64,000 nucleotides of DNA from Paenibacillus tianjinensis (lineage in GTDB: Bacteria > Bacillota > Bacilli > Paenibacillales > Paenibacillaceae), in the NCBI RefSeq assembly GCF_017086365.1, contig NZ_CP070969.1, forward strand, positions 5,084,001 to 5,148,000. Reading direction: 5' to 3'. The position numbers and the translations under genes were made by a program. Of this stretch, positions 36,429 to 46,019 are shown piece by piece (the stretch's first letter is position 1; each line of letters starts with the position of its first letter). Under the pieces are notes generated by a model. That model saw nothing but the letters and a program-made list of their open reading frames with translations, did not search any database and was not told where the DNA came from.

Positions 36429-37509
36429 GGGAAGCCCCTCCTTTCCGTTGAATAAGCAGGATCATGATCAATAACAGGGGGAGGACAAAGGCAATACCCG
36501 TCACCGCATAGCCCAAGTTAGTAATCCAGACATTGACCTGATCCAGCGTCTTGGGAACAAAAGAAATACAATAGGAGATGCCCAGCAAAATGACCAGAAG
36601 TACCGGTGTTTTCATCTTTGGAACAATTCTTTGTATAGTCAATTGCGCCGCCCACCAATACATCACAACCGTGACCAGGACTAAAAACAGAAAAAAACCG
36701 TAGAGCAGGTTTTCCAGCCGTTCAATAAACGGCAACTGGATATAGGCCAGTAAGTCCAGCACGGGATACAGCAGCTTTTTTAACTGACCCGGGCCGAAGA
36801 AGCCGAAACAGATCAGCGACAGACAGATGTAGACGAACGATAAAAAAACATTTCCGGCATAAATGGCCGCCATCGACTTTTTACCTTTACTCTTGTTCAC
36901 ATACGGGAATAGCAGAATGGACAGCTCATAGCCCAAATAAGCGGCATACACCTCCACCGCCCCCTTTACCTGGTCATGCCCGCCGTGAAGAATGAACGGA
37001 GTAAACCTCGCCCAGCGAAAAGAGGGGAAGAACCAGAGCAGCAGTCCAAACATCCAGATAGTCATCCAAAAGAAAAGGGTTACCGCATTGGACATCTTGT
37101 AGATTCCTTTGATCAGCATCATAAAGGCGAGCACGTCGATAGCCAGCTTGAACAGCATCGGATTGGTTGTCGGGAAAGCCAGCATTTGAAAGAGCAGCAC
37201 ATATTTTTTGCCGATCATACAGCCAAAAACAAGCCAAACTGCTGTTAAACAGACGTAGAAAGGATACAGGATCCCCTTCGGAACCGACTGCTCCATAATT
37301 TCAAAGATGGAACGTCCCTTCCCCAGCCGAAAAACCAGATTAATCAAATAAATATTGAATGACGACAGCAGCAGACACGGGATGATTACAAGCCAGCCGT
37401 TCGTTCCGAAATAATCCGCCAGACTACGCGGCAGGGTAAAGATCACGATTCCCGACTGAGTCATGTACACAAGAATGGCAATATGAAAGGGACTAAGCTT
37501 TTCTGGCAT
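36421..37509 (-). CDS. GerAB/GerBB-type germinant-receptor permease
   Basis: The 362-residue protein has ten or so membrane segments of the APC-like GerB family (PFHIAILVYMTQSGIVIFTLPRSL at the N-terminus). It is thought to bind the germinant within the membrane. The start chosen is ATG at 37509, nine bases after AGGA; ATG at 37518 would touch the ribosome site. It follows the A-subunit gene closely and overlaps the C-subunit gene, so the three are made together in the forespore. Confidence 0.9.
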   Translation of the reverse strand: MPEKLSPFHIAILVYMTQSGIVIFTLPRSLADYFGTNGWLVIIPCLLLSSFNIYLINLVFRLGKGRSIFEIMEQSVPKGILYPFYVCLTAVWLVFGCMIGKKYVLLFQMLAFPTTNPMLFKLAIDVLAFMMLIKGIYKMSNAVTLFFWMTIWMFGLLLWFFPSFRWARFTPFILHGGHDQVKGAVEVYAAYLGYELSILLFPYVNKSKGKKSMAAIYAGNVFLSFVYICLSLICFGFFGPGQLKKLLYPVLDLLAYIQLPFIERLENLLYGFFLFLVLVTVVMYWWAAQLTIQRIVPKMKTPVLLVILLGISYCISFVPKTLDQVNVWITNLGYAVTGIAFVLPLLLIMILLIQRKGGASHV

Positions 37510-37520
37510 ACCTACCATTC

Positions 37521-38942
37521 CTACTTTCTGTTGGTTTGCTTCACCCGGTTAGAGGTTGCAGACTGTGAAGGCCGGGTTCTGAGCATGGAAAAGGGCGCTC
37601 GGATGAATACATCCTTCCAATCCCCAGACTTCATCGGTGCAACGGGAATAACATAGGACGTGCCAAGACTGGTAAGGCCGGATAAATGAATCACAACGGC
37701 TGCGATCCCCATCACCAGCCCCATATTGCCCCAAACGCCGGTCAGAATAATAATTCCGAAACGGATCAGCCGGATCGAAGCGCTCATCATATAGCTGGGA
37801 ATGACAAAAGACGCGATGGCGGAGGAAGCTACGGCAATAATCAGCACATTACTGGTCAGACCGGCCTGTACCGCCGCCTGTCCGATTACAATACCGCCTA
37901 CGATCCCGATGGTCTGGCCGATCTTGGTAGGCAGTCGTGCACCCGCCTCACGCAGCAGCTCAATCATGATCTCCATCAGCAGCGCCTCATAGACCGGAGG
38001 GAAAGGGACTCTGTTGCGTGATTCGGCCAGCGTTCTCAGCAGTGCTTCTGGAATCATCTCGTAATGAAAGGTAGTCACAGAGACATATAACGCCGTAAAG
38101 GTAATGGTGATGAGCAATGCCATATATCTTAGCAGCCGCAGGGCTGTACCGAGTGCCCAACGCTGGTAGTAATCATCTGGCGAAGAGAAAAATTCAAAAA
38201 ATGCAGCCGGCGCGCTAACCGCTGTCGGGCTGTTATCAACAATGGCAACAACCCGTCCTGCAGCGAGCTTGGATGCAATCACATCCGGTCTTTCGGTAGT
38301 CAGGAATTGGGGAAACACCGAATTCGGCATGTCCTCAATAAATTGGGTTAGCATCCCCCCGTCGTTAAGTGCATCCGTTTCAATGGTTTGAATCCGCCGC
38401 TCCATATCGTCAACAAACTTTGGATTGGCAATATCCTTGATATAGAGCAAATAAACAGCTGTTTTGGATACTTCACCTACAGCATACTTTCTGATTTTGA
38501 GATGCGGGCTTTTGAGTCTGCCGCGGACTAAGGATATGTTCGTAAGCGCCGACTCGACAAAAGCATCATGTGGACCTGCAATAATCGTTTCCGTCTCGGA
38601 TTGCTGCACACCACGCGTCTCCGGGCTAAAGACATCCAGTAAATAAACCATCCCACGATGAAAAACACCTACATTGCCTTCCAGGATGCCGATTACAACC
38701 TGTTTGGGATCTTTCGCTGGCGTAAATTGCGACTGCTGAAGCAGCCGGTCAACCTCATCCAGCCGAGTTTTGGAAAAGGGCTCCTGTATTTCTCTCATAA
38801 ATAAGACACTGTCCACAGAATGCGAAAAATATAAAACATCAATCTCCACTTCCGGATAAGAACGGTGGTTCAAATCGGCGCATTGATCGAACTCTTCAAG
38901 AATATGTCCAAGCGAAAGCGGATTCTGCGCCATCAAACTCAT
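37521..38942 (-). CDS. GerAA/GerBA-type germinant-receptor subunit
   Basis: The 473-residue protein has the GerA layout: a hydrophilic N-domain (KTRLDEVDRLLQQSQF, DPKQVVIGILEGNVGVF, ERRIQTIETDAL) then about five membrane segments starting near residue 290, with ESRNRVPFPPVYEALLMEI and GQTIGIVGGIVIGQAAV typical of the family. It is the A subunit of a nutrient receptor. The ATG at 38942 follows GGGAGGG; upstream extension is rejected. It leads the operon. Confidence 0.92.
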   Translation of the reverse strand: MSLMAQNPLSLGHILEEFDQCADLNHRSYPEVEIDVLYFSHSVDSVLFMREIQEPFSKTRLDEVDRLLQQSQFTPAKDPKQVVIGILEGNVGVFHRGMVYLLDVFSPETRGVQQSETETIIAGPHDAFVESALTNISLVRGRLKSPHLKIRKYAVGEVSKTAVYLLYIKDIANPKFVDDMERRIQTIETDALNDGGMLTQFIEDMPNSVFPQFLTTERPDVIASKLAAGRVVAIVDNSPTAVSAPAAFFEFFSSPDDYYQRWALGTALRLLRYMALLITITFTALYVSVTTFHYEMIPEALLRTLAESRNRVPFPPVYEALLMEIMIELLREAGARLPTKIGQTIGIVGGIVIGQAAVQAGLTSNVLIIAVASSAIASFVIPSYMMSASIRLIRFGIIILTGVWGNMGLVMGIAAVVIHLSGLTSLGTSYVIPVAPMKSGDWKDVFIRAPFSMLRTRPSQSATSNRVKQTNRK

Positions 38943-39007
38943 TGAATACCCTCCCTGCAACTACTATTTTGTGGTAGTATTCCCAAAAACCGCATGGATA
39001 TTTATAG

Positions 39008-39045
39008 CAAAAAACCTCCGTTACCCGGTAAGGGTAACGAAGGTT
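39008..39045 (-). terminator. Terminator of the GH5 glucanase gene
   Basis: AACCTCCGTTACCC at 39013-39026 pairs with GGGTAACGAAGGTT at 39032-39045 with one mismatch, followed on the minus strand by a T-run (A-run at 39009-39014). Confidence 0.88.
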
Positions 39046-39055
39046 CTGTCAGGAG

Positions 39056-40771
39056 TTATTGAGCCGCACCGGTAACGGTTGTTCCGCTTTTGGTAATCTT
39101 GTAGCTCACAATCTCACCGCTCCAGAAATGGAATTTAAGAATGATTTCACCATCGTTCGCTTCTTTGAAGAAGTTCTCTTGCAGGCTGATCTCTCCCGTA
39201 TTGTAGGAAGGACTAAACGTATAAGCAAATTCCTTGTAGGAGGTCCAGTTCTGCGGTCCTGCATTGCCGCCGGAGACATATACGGCTTCCATGGTCGCTA
39301 ATATATCACCGTTGAAATTTGTAGGGATTTTAAAGGAAGCTGTTGTTCCCTGGGTGCTGCTAAGGACAGGTGTACTGGAAACAATGAGATTAAAGGTCCA
39401 GTCGGAACCTTTGTTGAACCCGGCCGTAAGGACTGCATTTACGCCCAGCTTGCCGGAAGACGTGAGGCTCTTCAGCTTGGCAGCCTTGAGTGTCAGCTTA
39501 TCTCCGTTCAGAGTATAATCTGTCCCTTTCTTCAGCTTGCCGCCTGACGCGCTGAGCGAGGTCAGCTTGTTGCCGTTCAGGTTCAGCGAAACCGTGACAT
39601 CCTTAACTTCTTCACCTTTTTTCAAATAAATGAGATCGCTTTCAGCAGTTGCCGAACGTGTGCTCCAGCTGTTCTTCATCATCGTAAACAGCTGGGGATC
39701 GGACCATTTATACGTCGTGCGTCCAAAATGCTGGCCGTTATCCCACAGCATAGAGGTAATCCGTTTTTCTCTCAGATAGTTGGCCAGGAATTCAAAAAAC
39801 TTCAGCTTTTCCCCCTGCTCAATCGTTCCTGTATTCTTGTCGAAGCCTAGCAGTCCGTATTCGCCTACGATGACAGGAATGCCTTTGGCGGTGAAGGTAG
39901 CATGCACCTTATCAAAGGTCTGGATAATGTCATTTTGCGTGTCGGCGTCAAATTTGGTGTATCCGGCAATATTGACGCTGAACGGCCAGAAGCCGTAATA
40001 ATGTACCGTCGCAATCAGATTAGGGTCTTTCAGTCCGGTGATGGTCTGGTAGAGTACATCCATCCGTTCCTGGGTCGGAGAGGATTCAAGCGAAGGAAGC
40101 ACCAGCGGACGTTCCGCATTCTTCCCGCCCGAGCTTCTTACGATGCTGTGGAAGGACTTATTCAGCTCTGTCAGCATTTGAGTCGCTTTAGCTTCGTCTG
40201 TAGTTCCCCCATCGGTGAAACGCGGCTCGTTGACGCTCTCGAACATCAGCTTATCGGGGTAGTTCTTAAACTTCGCCGCAATCTGGGTCCAGGCTGCATT
40301 GTAGCGGGCCAGCACCTCATCATGCTTCTTCTCCATCCCGCTGATCCACAGCCAGGAATCATGATGAAGATTGATCATCACATACAGTTTTTCATTCAGT
40401 GCCCAGTCCACTACCTGTTGAACTCTGGCAAGATAAGCAGCTTCTATAGTATAGTTCGGAGCCGCCCCAATATGAACATCCCAGGTTACCGGTATGCGGA
40501 TGCTTTTGTACCCCTGGTCGGCGATTTTTTTGATCAGCTCCTGAGTGACTTTCGGATTGCCCCATGACGTTTCATCAGCCCCGGTAGCGTCGAGCGTATT
40601 GCCGAGGTTCCAGCCCGGCTGCATGGCATCAACATAGGATTGCATCGCGGATGTTGCAGGTTTTGCTTTGGCCGTCTGATCTGCAGATGCTGCCGATACA
40701 CCCGGCGTTATCAGTGCGAGCAGTAGCAGCGTAGTGAACGCTAGTGATAGAAATGATTTCTTCTTAGGCAT
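39056..40771 (-). CDS. Secreted GH5 endo-beta-glucanase/xyloglucanase with X2 and CBM46 modules
   Basis: The 571-residue protein has a signal peptide (cut near VSAASA, residue 28), a GH5 barrel (about 45-380) with GWNLGNTLDA, acid/base E182 (VNEPRF) and nucleophile E304 (VGEYGLLG). An X2 Ig-like module follows (LIYLKKGEEVKDVTVSL to LKSL) and a CBM46-like module ends it (EISLQENFFKEANDGEI). The GH5-X2-CBM46 order is that of Bacillus Cel5B-type enzymes acting on beta-1,4-glucan or xyloglucan. GGGAGGA precedes the ATG. It is a monocistronic gene with its own terminator. Confidence 0.9.
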   Translation of the reverse strand: MPKKKSFLSLAFTTLLLLALITPGVSAASADQTAKAKPATSAMQSYVDAMQPGWNLGNTLDATGADETSWGNPKVTQELIKKIADQGYKSIRIPVTWDVHIGAAPNYTIEAAYLARVQQVVDWALNEKLYVMINLHHDSWLWISGMEKKHDEVLARYNAAWTQIAAKFKNYPDKLMFESVNEPRFTDGGTTDEAKATQMLTELNKSFHSIVRSSGGKNAERPLVLPSLESSPTQERMDVLYQTITGLKDPNLIATVHYYGFWPFSVNIAGYTKFDADTQNDIIQTFDKVHATFTAKGIPVIVGEYGLLGFDKNTGTIEQGEKLKFFEFLANYLREKRITSMLWDNGQHFGRTTYKWSDPQLFTMMKNSWSTRSATAESDLIYLKKGEEVKDVTVSLNLNGNKLTSLSASGGKLKKGTDYTLNGDKLTLKAAKLKSLTSSGKLGVNAVLTAGFNKGSDWTFNLIVSSTPVLSSTQGTTASFKIPTNFNGDILATMEAVYVSGGNAGPQNWTSYKEFAYTFSPSYNTGEISLQENFFKEANDGEIILKFHFWSGEIVSYKITKSGTTVTGAAQ

Positions 40772-41353
40772 GAATATGATATTCCTCCCTTATGAATGAA
40801 CGATCATTTTCTTCAAATCCCCCAAGCCTGGTACACCCGCCACCTCCATTCATTTCATGTAACCGCTTACCTAAAAGAATATAACATCTTTTCCACTTGG
40901 CAAATAACCCAATAATTAGTGAAAAAATCCTATGGAAATTAATGATTTGGGTGGCAGGGGAATGAACTTGGAGTGCTACATTTAGGGATTAGCCGTGGCT
41001 ACAGGGAATATTTGGACTTCCGGCCGCTGCCCGCCTGCAGATTTCTTGATTATACCGTTTCACGGTTGAAATCCGCAGACAAAGGCGGACGCTACGCTCC
41101 TCCAGTTCCAAAATTCCCCTCCGCCACTTTTCCCTTAATGTATGGGGGTGTAGGCAGAGTAGCGGGAATTTCTCCATCTAATTTCGGACCGACTGGATGG
41201 AGACGGACACTAGCGGGATTTTCTCCTGCTAATTTCTACCAGGCAGGCCTAAGTTAGCATTTCTAGAGATTTTAGAGGGAGGTTTTCCACCTAAATCCTA
41301 ATTTTAGGCGAAAACGAATGAAATAGTTGGAGGATTTCCCGCTAAAATTTTTT
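40772..41353. other. Intergenic region with GH5 promoter side and composite repeat
   Basis: The part near 40772-40920 is AT-rich and should hold the GH5 promoter (minus strand). From 40970 to 41150 lies GC-rich non-coding sequence. From 41160 to 41345 lies the four-hairpin composite repeat that recurs at 53418. No gene with a ribosome site was found. Confidence 0.5.
41160..41345. repeat. Composite intergenic repeat, copy 1 (four imperfect palindromes)
   Basis: Four units of the form TAG-n-GGGA-TTTT-TCC-n-CTAA start at 41160, 41211, 41273 and 41324 (steps 51, 62, 51). Each can form a short stem of 6-8 bp. A second copy with the same order and steps 50, 62, 51 lies at 53418-53602. The element ends nine bases after the hxlR stop. 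Confidence 0.8.
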
Positions 41354-41707
41354 TCAGGATTCATTCTCCAGCAACTCGACTTCCTCACCCTGCTGTTGTC
41401 TCCGTTCAATGTTAGCTCTGCCCCAGGTGCACATTTGGTTAATAATTTCATTCGCTGTAATTCCATACTCGCTTATGTAATACTCCACTTTGGGAGGCAT
41501 TTGAGAGTATACATGTCTGCCGATGATTCCATCCTGTTCAAGCTCACGCAGCTGCTGGATCAGCACTTTTTGCGAAATTCCCGGAATACTGCGCTGCAAT
41601 TCGCTTGTTCTTTTGGTGCCGGAAATTAATAAACATACAATCAGAGCCTTCCATTTCCCTCCGATAATTTCAAGTGTTGCTTCAATGCCTAAGTTATATT
41701 GCTTCAT
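41354..41707 (-). CDS. HxlR-family winged-helix regulator
   Basis: The 117-residue protein has the HxlR pattern: ATLEIIGGKWKALIV, GTKRTSELQRSIPGISQKVL and LEQDGIIGRHVYSQMPPKVEYY. Such regulators control nearby redox or detoxification genes, often sensing quinones or aldehydes through cysteine. One Cys lies in the recognition half (LIVCLL) and one in QMCTWG. The ATG at 41707 follows GAGGTGG. It is divergent from a flavodoxin-fold oxidoreductase, its probable target. Confidence 0.88.
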   Translation of the reverse strand: MKQYNLGIEATLEIIGGKWKALIVCLLISGTKRTSELQRSIPGISQKVLIQQLRELEQDGIIGRHVYSQMPPKVEYYISEYGITANEIINQMCTWGRANIERRQQQGEEVELLENES

Positions 41708-41802
41708 GATATCGCACCACCTCATCAACGCTAGAAATCAATAGATTATCTGTTATTTCTATAATCGCATAGATTCACTCTGCGTCCAATGCACACTTTG
41801 AG

Positions 41803-41815
41803 GTAACTAGGTTAC
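41803..41815. promoter_or_regulatory. Palindromic operator between hxlR and oxidoreductase genes
   Basis: GTAAC-TAG-GTTAC is a perfect 5-3-5 palindrome in the divergent promoter region, followed by TTGATT and an AT-rich stretch that could be the plus-strand promoter. HxlR-family operators are GTAAC-like palindromes; binding here is inferred. Confidence 0.5.
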
Positions 41816-41901
41816 TTGATTGTGTGTATTTACATTTTTTTGAACATGAAAAATAATGTAAGCAGCTGCAGCAAGCAAATCAGCATACAAAGGAAAGGTG
41901 A

Positions 41902-42438
41902 ATGACGATGAAGACTTTAGTGATCCTGGCACATCCGGATATAGAAGCTTCGAGAGTGAATAAAAGATGGAAACAGGAGCTACTTCAGCATCCGGACGAG
42001 ATTTCGATTCATGAGCTCTATAAGCAGTATCCGGACTGGAACATAGATGTAGTAAGAGAACAGAAGCTGCTGGAAGCCTACAGCCATGTCATTTTTCAGT
42101 TTCCGTTGTACTGGTATAGTTATCCGCCCTTACTAAAAAAGTGGCTGGATGATGTATTTACCCATGGATGGGCCTACGGTTCAAACGGCAGGAAGCTGCA
42201 GGGTAAAAAGCTGGGATTAGCGATGTCGATCGGTGATAAGAAGGAGAATTATCTGCCTGCGGGTTCTGTTTCTTTTACGGTAGATGAAGTTATTGCCCCT
42301 TTCAAAGCCAGTGCAATCCATGTCGGCGCAACTGCACTACCTCATTTTGCTGTCTTCGGGGCTTCTTTTCAGGTGAGCGATAAAGAGATTGATCAGAGCG
42401 CGGCGGATTATATTGAATATATTGTGCAGCATAGATAG
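41902..42438 (+). CDS. NAD(P)H-dependent flavin oxidoreductase (KefF/MdaB/YwrO type)
   Basis: The 178-residue protein has the flavodoxin-like fold of NQO1-type quinone reductases: LVILAHPDIEASRVNK at the N-terminus, HVIFQFPLYWYSYPPLLKKWLDDVFTHGWAYG in the middle. It should reduce quinones, nitro or azo compounds with FMN or FAD. Both ATG 41902 and ATG 41908 have usable ribosome sites (AAGGA and AAAGGTG). It is divergent from the HxlR regulator, an arrangement common for quinone-stress response. Confidence 0.85.
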   Translation: MTMKTLVILAHPDIEASRVNKRWKQELLQHPDEISIHELYKQYPDWNIDVVREQKLLEAYSHVIFQFPLYWYSYPPLLKKWLDDVFTHGWAYGSNGRKLQGKKLGLAMSIGDKKENYLPAGSVSFTVDEVIAPFKASAIHVGATALPHFAVFGASFQVSDKEIDQSAADYIEYIVQHR

Positions 42439-42449
42439 GGCTTAACAAA

Positions 42450-42485
42450 AAGCCTTCGTTCACCCTAGACGGTGAACGAAGGCTT
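42450..42485 (-). terminator. Terminator of the TPR-DUF2971 gene
   Basis: A perfect 15-bp stem, AAGCCTTCGTTCACC at 42450-42464 with its complement at 42471-42485 and a 6-base loop, has a T-rich side on the minus strand. It may also serve the converging oxidoreductase gene. Confidence 0.88.
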
Positions 42486-42515
42486 GAACGTATGATTGCG
42501 TGAGCAGGAGAAAAA

Positions 42516-44849
42516 TTACCGAAACGGAACATTAGATTTTTCTACTTTTAAGGAAGGATCGACATATTTCAGGTAAGGCGCGATTCTGTTCGCTTCCTCC
42601 ACTTTAGGGCCGAGTATAATCTTGGTATAACGCAGGCTCTCGCCGCTCCGTTTTACGTAAAGTGTTGGAACCGGAGAGGTTTCTTTGTTTAGTTGAATTT
42701 CCTTGGAATCGACGGGTTCATAACGGATCAGCCGGAGCTCTTTCTCATATTCATAATCCGTTGTTTTGAATAAATACCTGATCTGATCAATGGATTCCCT
42801 TAAGTGCTCAATCAATGCTTCTTCCAGACCTGCATCACCATGGCATCTTTCTGAGGCAGCATGGATATAACCAACAATATTTTTAAGCTCCATATCTATT
42901 TGATTGATGCTGTCTGTATCATCTTCACCGTCAACTTTAGTCATACTGAGCTGCATGGTGTTATTAACGCTCTTCACATAAATAACCCGGTAAGGGATAT
43001 AGGAATTAACATATGTATTGCCATTCTCACGGTTTCCAATAATATCATGCTGAATTTCATCGTTATCCCTATCAAAAAAGTCATTCTTGATCACCAGGCA
43101 GCACCCATGACCTTTATCACCGTATTGCGCCCACATCGGCAGATCATCCACCCGAAGGGTTAAGCTGAACAAATATACATCACTTGCCTGCATGTTTGTA
43201 TCCTCATTGGTAAAGCGTTCATATACCTTGTTGAGCAAAGGAGCGTCGCAGCCATGGCAATCCTTAAGTGTTGAAATAAAGATCAGCCCTTCAGAGGGGT
43301 CATTCATGTATGCGGCATTGTTCAGTCTCAGGTAAGCCGGATCATCACTTTTCTTGACAAGGTAGTTCAAATTCTCAAGCCTGGAGTAATGGGCAAGCTC
43401 AGCACCCTCCGGAATTGAAACCGCACATTGCTTCATAATCTGCTTCATACTGAGATGGATACCAATCATATTGGATTGTATCTCAGGATAATCTTTGAAG
43501 GTTGAAATAATCTTACTTAAGAAATAATACTGGGTATCCCCTAGTACATCCGCATGAATTTCGGCAAAAGACCTTAACATCTCCAATTCTTGATTTAGAA
43601 CCGGAAGGTTCGGCGAACCTTGACTACTGCCATTCAATATCGCTTTAGAAAGTACATTCAGAAAATTGTTTATTTTCTTTTTATCCATGTTTGTCAGATA
43701 TGCCCGTTTGCCTTCCTCAAAATATTTTATTGAGTTATCAGCAGTACCGGTTTCGAGATACTGTACCCATGCATAGTGATAGTACAGCAGAGCATCGCGA
43801 TTGTCGTTCTGCCCGCTGTCTATAACAATGGCTTCATCAAGTACTTTAAGTGCATCAGTATACATTTTAAGGTTACGATATATTATAGATAAGCCCTGGC
43901 GATACTTATTATTAGATTTTTGTAAGGATATAGCCATTCTAATTTTATTTATAGCCTCATCATACTGGTTAGTTGCATAATATTCCACGCCTAAACTATA
44001 CTGATAATTGGCATTTCCGGGCTCTAACTCCACCGCCTTCTTCAGTACTTCTATCGTTTCCGGATGTTGTCTGTTGGCATAATAGGATAGACTCAAATTG
44101 AAGTGGTATTGTGCATTATCAGGTTCAAACTGAACTGCTTTCCTCCTCGCCTCTATGGCTTGCTCATATTGGCCGTTTGTATGATATGATGCACCCAAAC
44201 TGTCTAAATATCTTGCGTTTTTTGGTTCTATTTCCGTGATCCTTTTCTTTGCCGTTATCGCTTCTGAATATTGGCCGTTTTCATGGAAGGATAACCCTAA
44301 ACTGTATTGATAGCCTGCGTTGTTTGGTTCTAGCTCAGCTGCTTTTCTTTTGACCTCTATGGCTTCCTCATATTGTCCGTTTGCATGATACGATTTGCCT
44401 AAACTAAATAGATATCCTGCATTGCCAGGCTTTAGCTTGACTGCTATTCTTTTGACCTCTATAGCTTCCTCATATTGTCTGTTTTCATGAAAGGATAACC
44501 CTAAACTGTATTGATATTCTGCATTGTCAGGCTTTAGCTCGACTGCTTTTTTCGCAGCTTCTATAGCCTCCTCATATCGCCCGTTTGCATGAAAGGATAC
44601 ACTCAAATTGACTTGATATCCTGCGTGATTTGGTTCAAGTTTGACTGCTTTTTTCTTAGCCTCTATAGCTTCCTCATATTGTCTGTTGGCATGATACGAA
44701 AAACCCAAACCGTTCTGATATTTTGCATTTTCAGGTTCCTGCTCGACTGCTTTTTTCATAGCCTCTATAGCTTCTTCATGTTGTCCGTTTTCACGATACG
44801 ATAAACCTAAGTTATACTGCTCTCGCGCATTGGTTGAAATTGTCGACAT
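42516..44849 (-). CDS. TPR-repeat protein with C-terminal DUF2971 domain
   Basis: The 777-residue cytosolic protein begins with about ten near-identical 34-residue TPR units (xxYxxNGQYEEAIEAxKKAVELEP), followed by less regular helices (350-480). A DUF2971 domain starts near residue 485: LAHYSRLENLNYL, LRLNNAAYMNDPSEG, LPMWAQYGDKGHGCCLVI. TPRs bind proteins or peptides. DUF2971 is of unknown function and is often found as an accessory, possibly defence-related, domain. The start is ATG at 44849 with AGGA upstream; a GTG at 44867 is possible. Strong repetition at DNA level suggests recent unit amplification. Confidence 0.85.
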   Translation of the reverse strand: MSTISTNAREQYNLGLSYRENGQHEEAIEAMKKAVEQEPENAKYQNGLGFSYHANRQYEEAIEAKKKAVKLEPNHAGYQVNLSVSFHANGRYEEAIEAAKKAVELKPDNAEYQYSLGLSFHENRQYEEAIEVKRIAVKLKPGNAGYLFSLGKSYHANGQYEEAIEVKRKAAELEPNNAGYQYSLGLSFHENGQYSEAITAKKRITEIEPKNARYLDSLGASYHTNGQYEQAIEARRKAVQFEPDNAQYHFNLSLSYYANRQHPETIEVLKKAVELEPGNANYQYSLGVEYYATNQYDEAINKIRMAISLQKSNNKYRQGLSIIYRNLKMYTDALKVLDEAIVIDSGQNDNRDALLYYHYAWVQYLETGTADNSIKYFEEGKRAYLTNMDKKKINNFLNVLSKAILNGSSQGSPNLPVLNQELEMLRSFAEIHADVLGDTQYYFLSKIISTFKDYPEIQSNMIGIHLSMKQIMKQCAVSIPEGAELAHYSRLENLNYLVKKSDDPAYLRLNNAAYMNDPSEGLIFISTLKDCHGCDAPLLNKVYERFTNEDTNMQASDVYLFSLTLRVDDLPMWAQYGDKGHGCCLVIKNDFFDRDNDEIQHDIIGNRENGNTYVNSYIPYRVIYVKSVNNTMQLSMTKVDGEDDTDSINQIDMELKNIVGYIHAASERCHGDAGLEEALIEHLRESIDQIRYLFKTTDYEYEKELRLIRYEPVDSKEIQLNKETSPVPTLYVKRSGESLRYTKIILGPKVEEANRIAPYLKYVDPSLKVEKSNVPFR

Positions 44850-44979
44850 TGAATCCTGCCCTTTCACAAGTCATCACAGCATTACAAAATAATCCTGTAT
44901 ACTCATAACTTTACAACAACTTGACAAACTCTTCCACCAAACTCTATAAAAATATAAATCTCAACAAACATACAAATAA

Positions 44980-45015
44980 CCTCCGTCCGGCTTCCTGTTG
45001 AAGCCGAGACGAAGG
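44980..45015 (-). terminator. Terminator of the lacI-type gene
   Basis: GGCTTC (44989-44994) pairs with GAAGCC (45000-45005), extended by CGTC/GACG and CCT/AGG with small internal loops; on the minus strand it runs into TTATTTG. Confidence 0.7.
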
Positions 45016-45041
45016 CTGGCATGAATAGACGGAATATCCCC

Positions 45042-46019
45042 CTACACCGTCCCCCGCTCAATAATCACATAATCAAGCTTGCGGTGTACGGGCACGCGGC
45101 TGCCGGTGCGGATCTGCTCATGGATGATGCGGAAGGCAGCGGCGCCCATGTCATAGAGGTGGTTGTCGATGGTGGTGATGCCGAGCAGCCGGCCGATCGG
45201 CTGATTGTCGAAGCCCATGACCGCGAGATCCTCCGGAATGCGCAGCCCGTGCTTGCGCGCTTCGATAATGAGCCCCGCTGCGACATGATCACCGGTAATG
45301 ATCAGCGCCTCAGGCCGGTCCTGCATGTCCAGCAGCGATAACGCAACTCCCGCCCCATCCTCCTCCGTCATACAGTCGTAGACCATCCACTCCTCCCGGA
45401 AGGGAAGGTTACGCTCGGATAGAAAAGTGCGGAAGGCGGACTGCCGGATGGAGGCACTGCTGCCGTTCTGCCTGCCCTCACAGTACCCGATTTTGCGGTA
45501 GCCTTTGCTGGTCAAATACTCCAGGCCATCCCAAAAAGCCTCATAATGCTCAATATAGACTGAGGAGAAACGCCGTTCACCGCTGTCCTGGCAGGTAATG
45601 ATCGGACCGTAATCCGTATATTTCTCGATCACCTCCGGCTGGAGCGCCGTAGACACGATGACCACGCCGTCAATTTCCTTGTTGCGCAGCATCTCCAGTA
45701 CTTTCAGCTCCTCCTCGGCAGCATAGTTGCTCTGGCAGAGAATCAGCCGGTACTGTGCATTCAGCGCTTCATGGGCCAGCCCGTCCATCACAATCGAGAA
45801 GTAGTATAAATTGATATAAGGCAGGATGACCGCAATGGCTCCGGTACGCCCGGTAATCAGATGCACGGCATTCATATTCCGGGTGTAGTGTAATTGCTCT
45901 ATGGTATTAAGCACGGCGGCTCTTTTGTTGTCACTGACATAAGGATGATTATTCAGAACACGGGATACAGTCGTTACAGAAACACCGGCGATGCGGGCAA
46001 TTTCTTTAATGTTGGCCAT
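45042..46019 (-). CDS. LacI/PurR-family transcriptional regulator
   Basis: The 325-residue protein has an N-terminal LacI helix-turn-helix (IKEIARIAGVSVTTVSRVLNNHPYV) and a periplasmic-binding-type sensor domain (DGVVIVSTAL, GYRKIGYCEGRQ, IITGDHVAAGL, VMGFDNQPIGRLL). It should repress sugar-use genes until a sugar binds. The ATG at 46019 follows AGGAGGA. No sugar gene is directly adjacent, so the target is unknown; the arabinan genes or nag operon are too far away to assume control. Confidence 0.9.
   Translation of the reverse strand: MANIKEIARIAGVSVTTVSRVLNNHPYVSDNKRAAVLNTIEQLHYTRNMNAVHLITGRTGAIAVILPYINLYYFSIVMDGLAHEALNAQYRLILCQSNYAAEEELKVLEMLRNKEIDGVVIVSTALQPEVIEKYTDYGPIITCQDSGERRFSSVYIEHYEAFWDGLEYLTSKGYRKIGYCEGRQNGSSASIRQSAFRTFLSERNLPFREEWMVYDCMTEEDGAGVALSLLDMQDRPEALIITGDHVAAGLIIEARKHGLRIPEDLAVMGFDNQPIGRLLGITTIDNHLYDMGAAAFRIIHEQIRTGSRVPVHRKLDYVIIERGTV

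Noticed and set aside
42516..44849. TPR repeats as a DNA-level satellite
   Set aside because: The 102-bp periodicity follows the 34-residue protein repeat and keeps the frame throughout.
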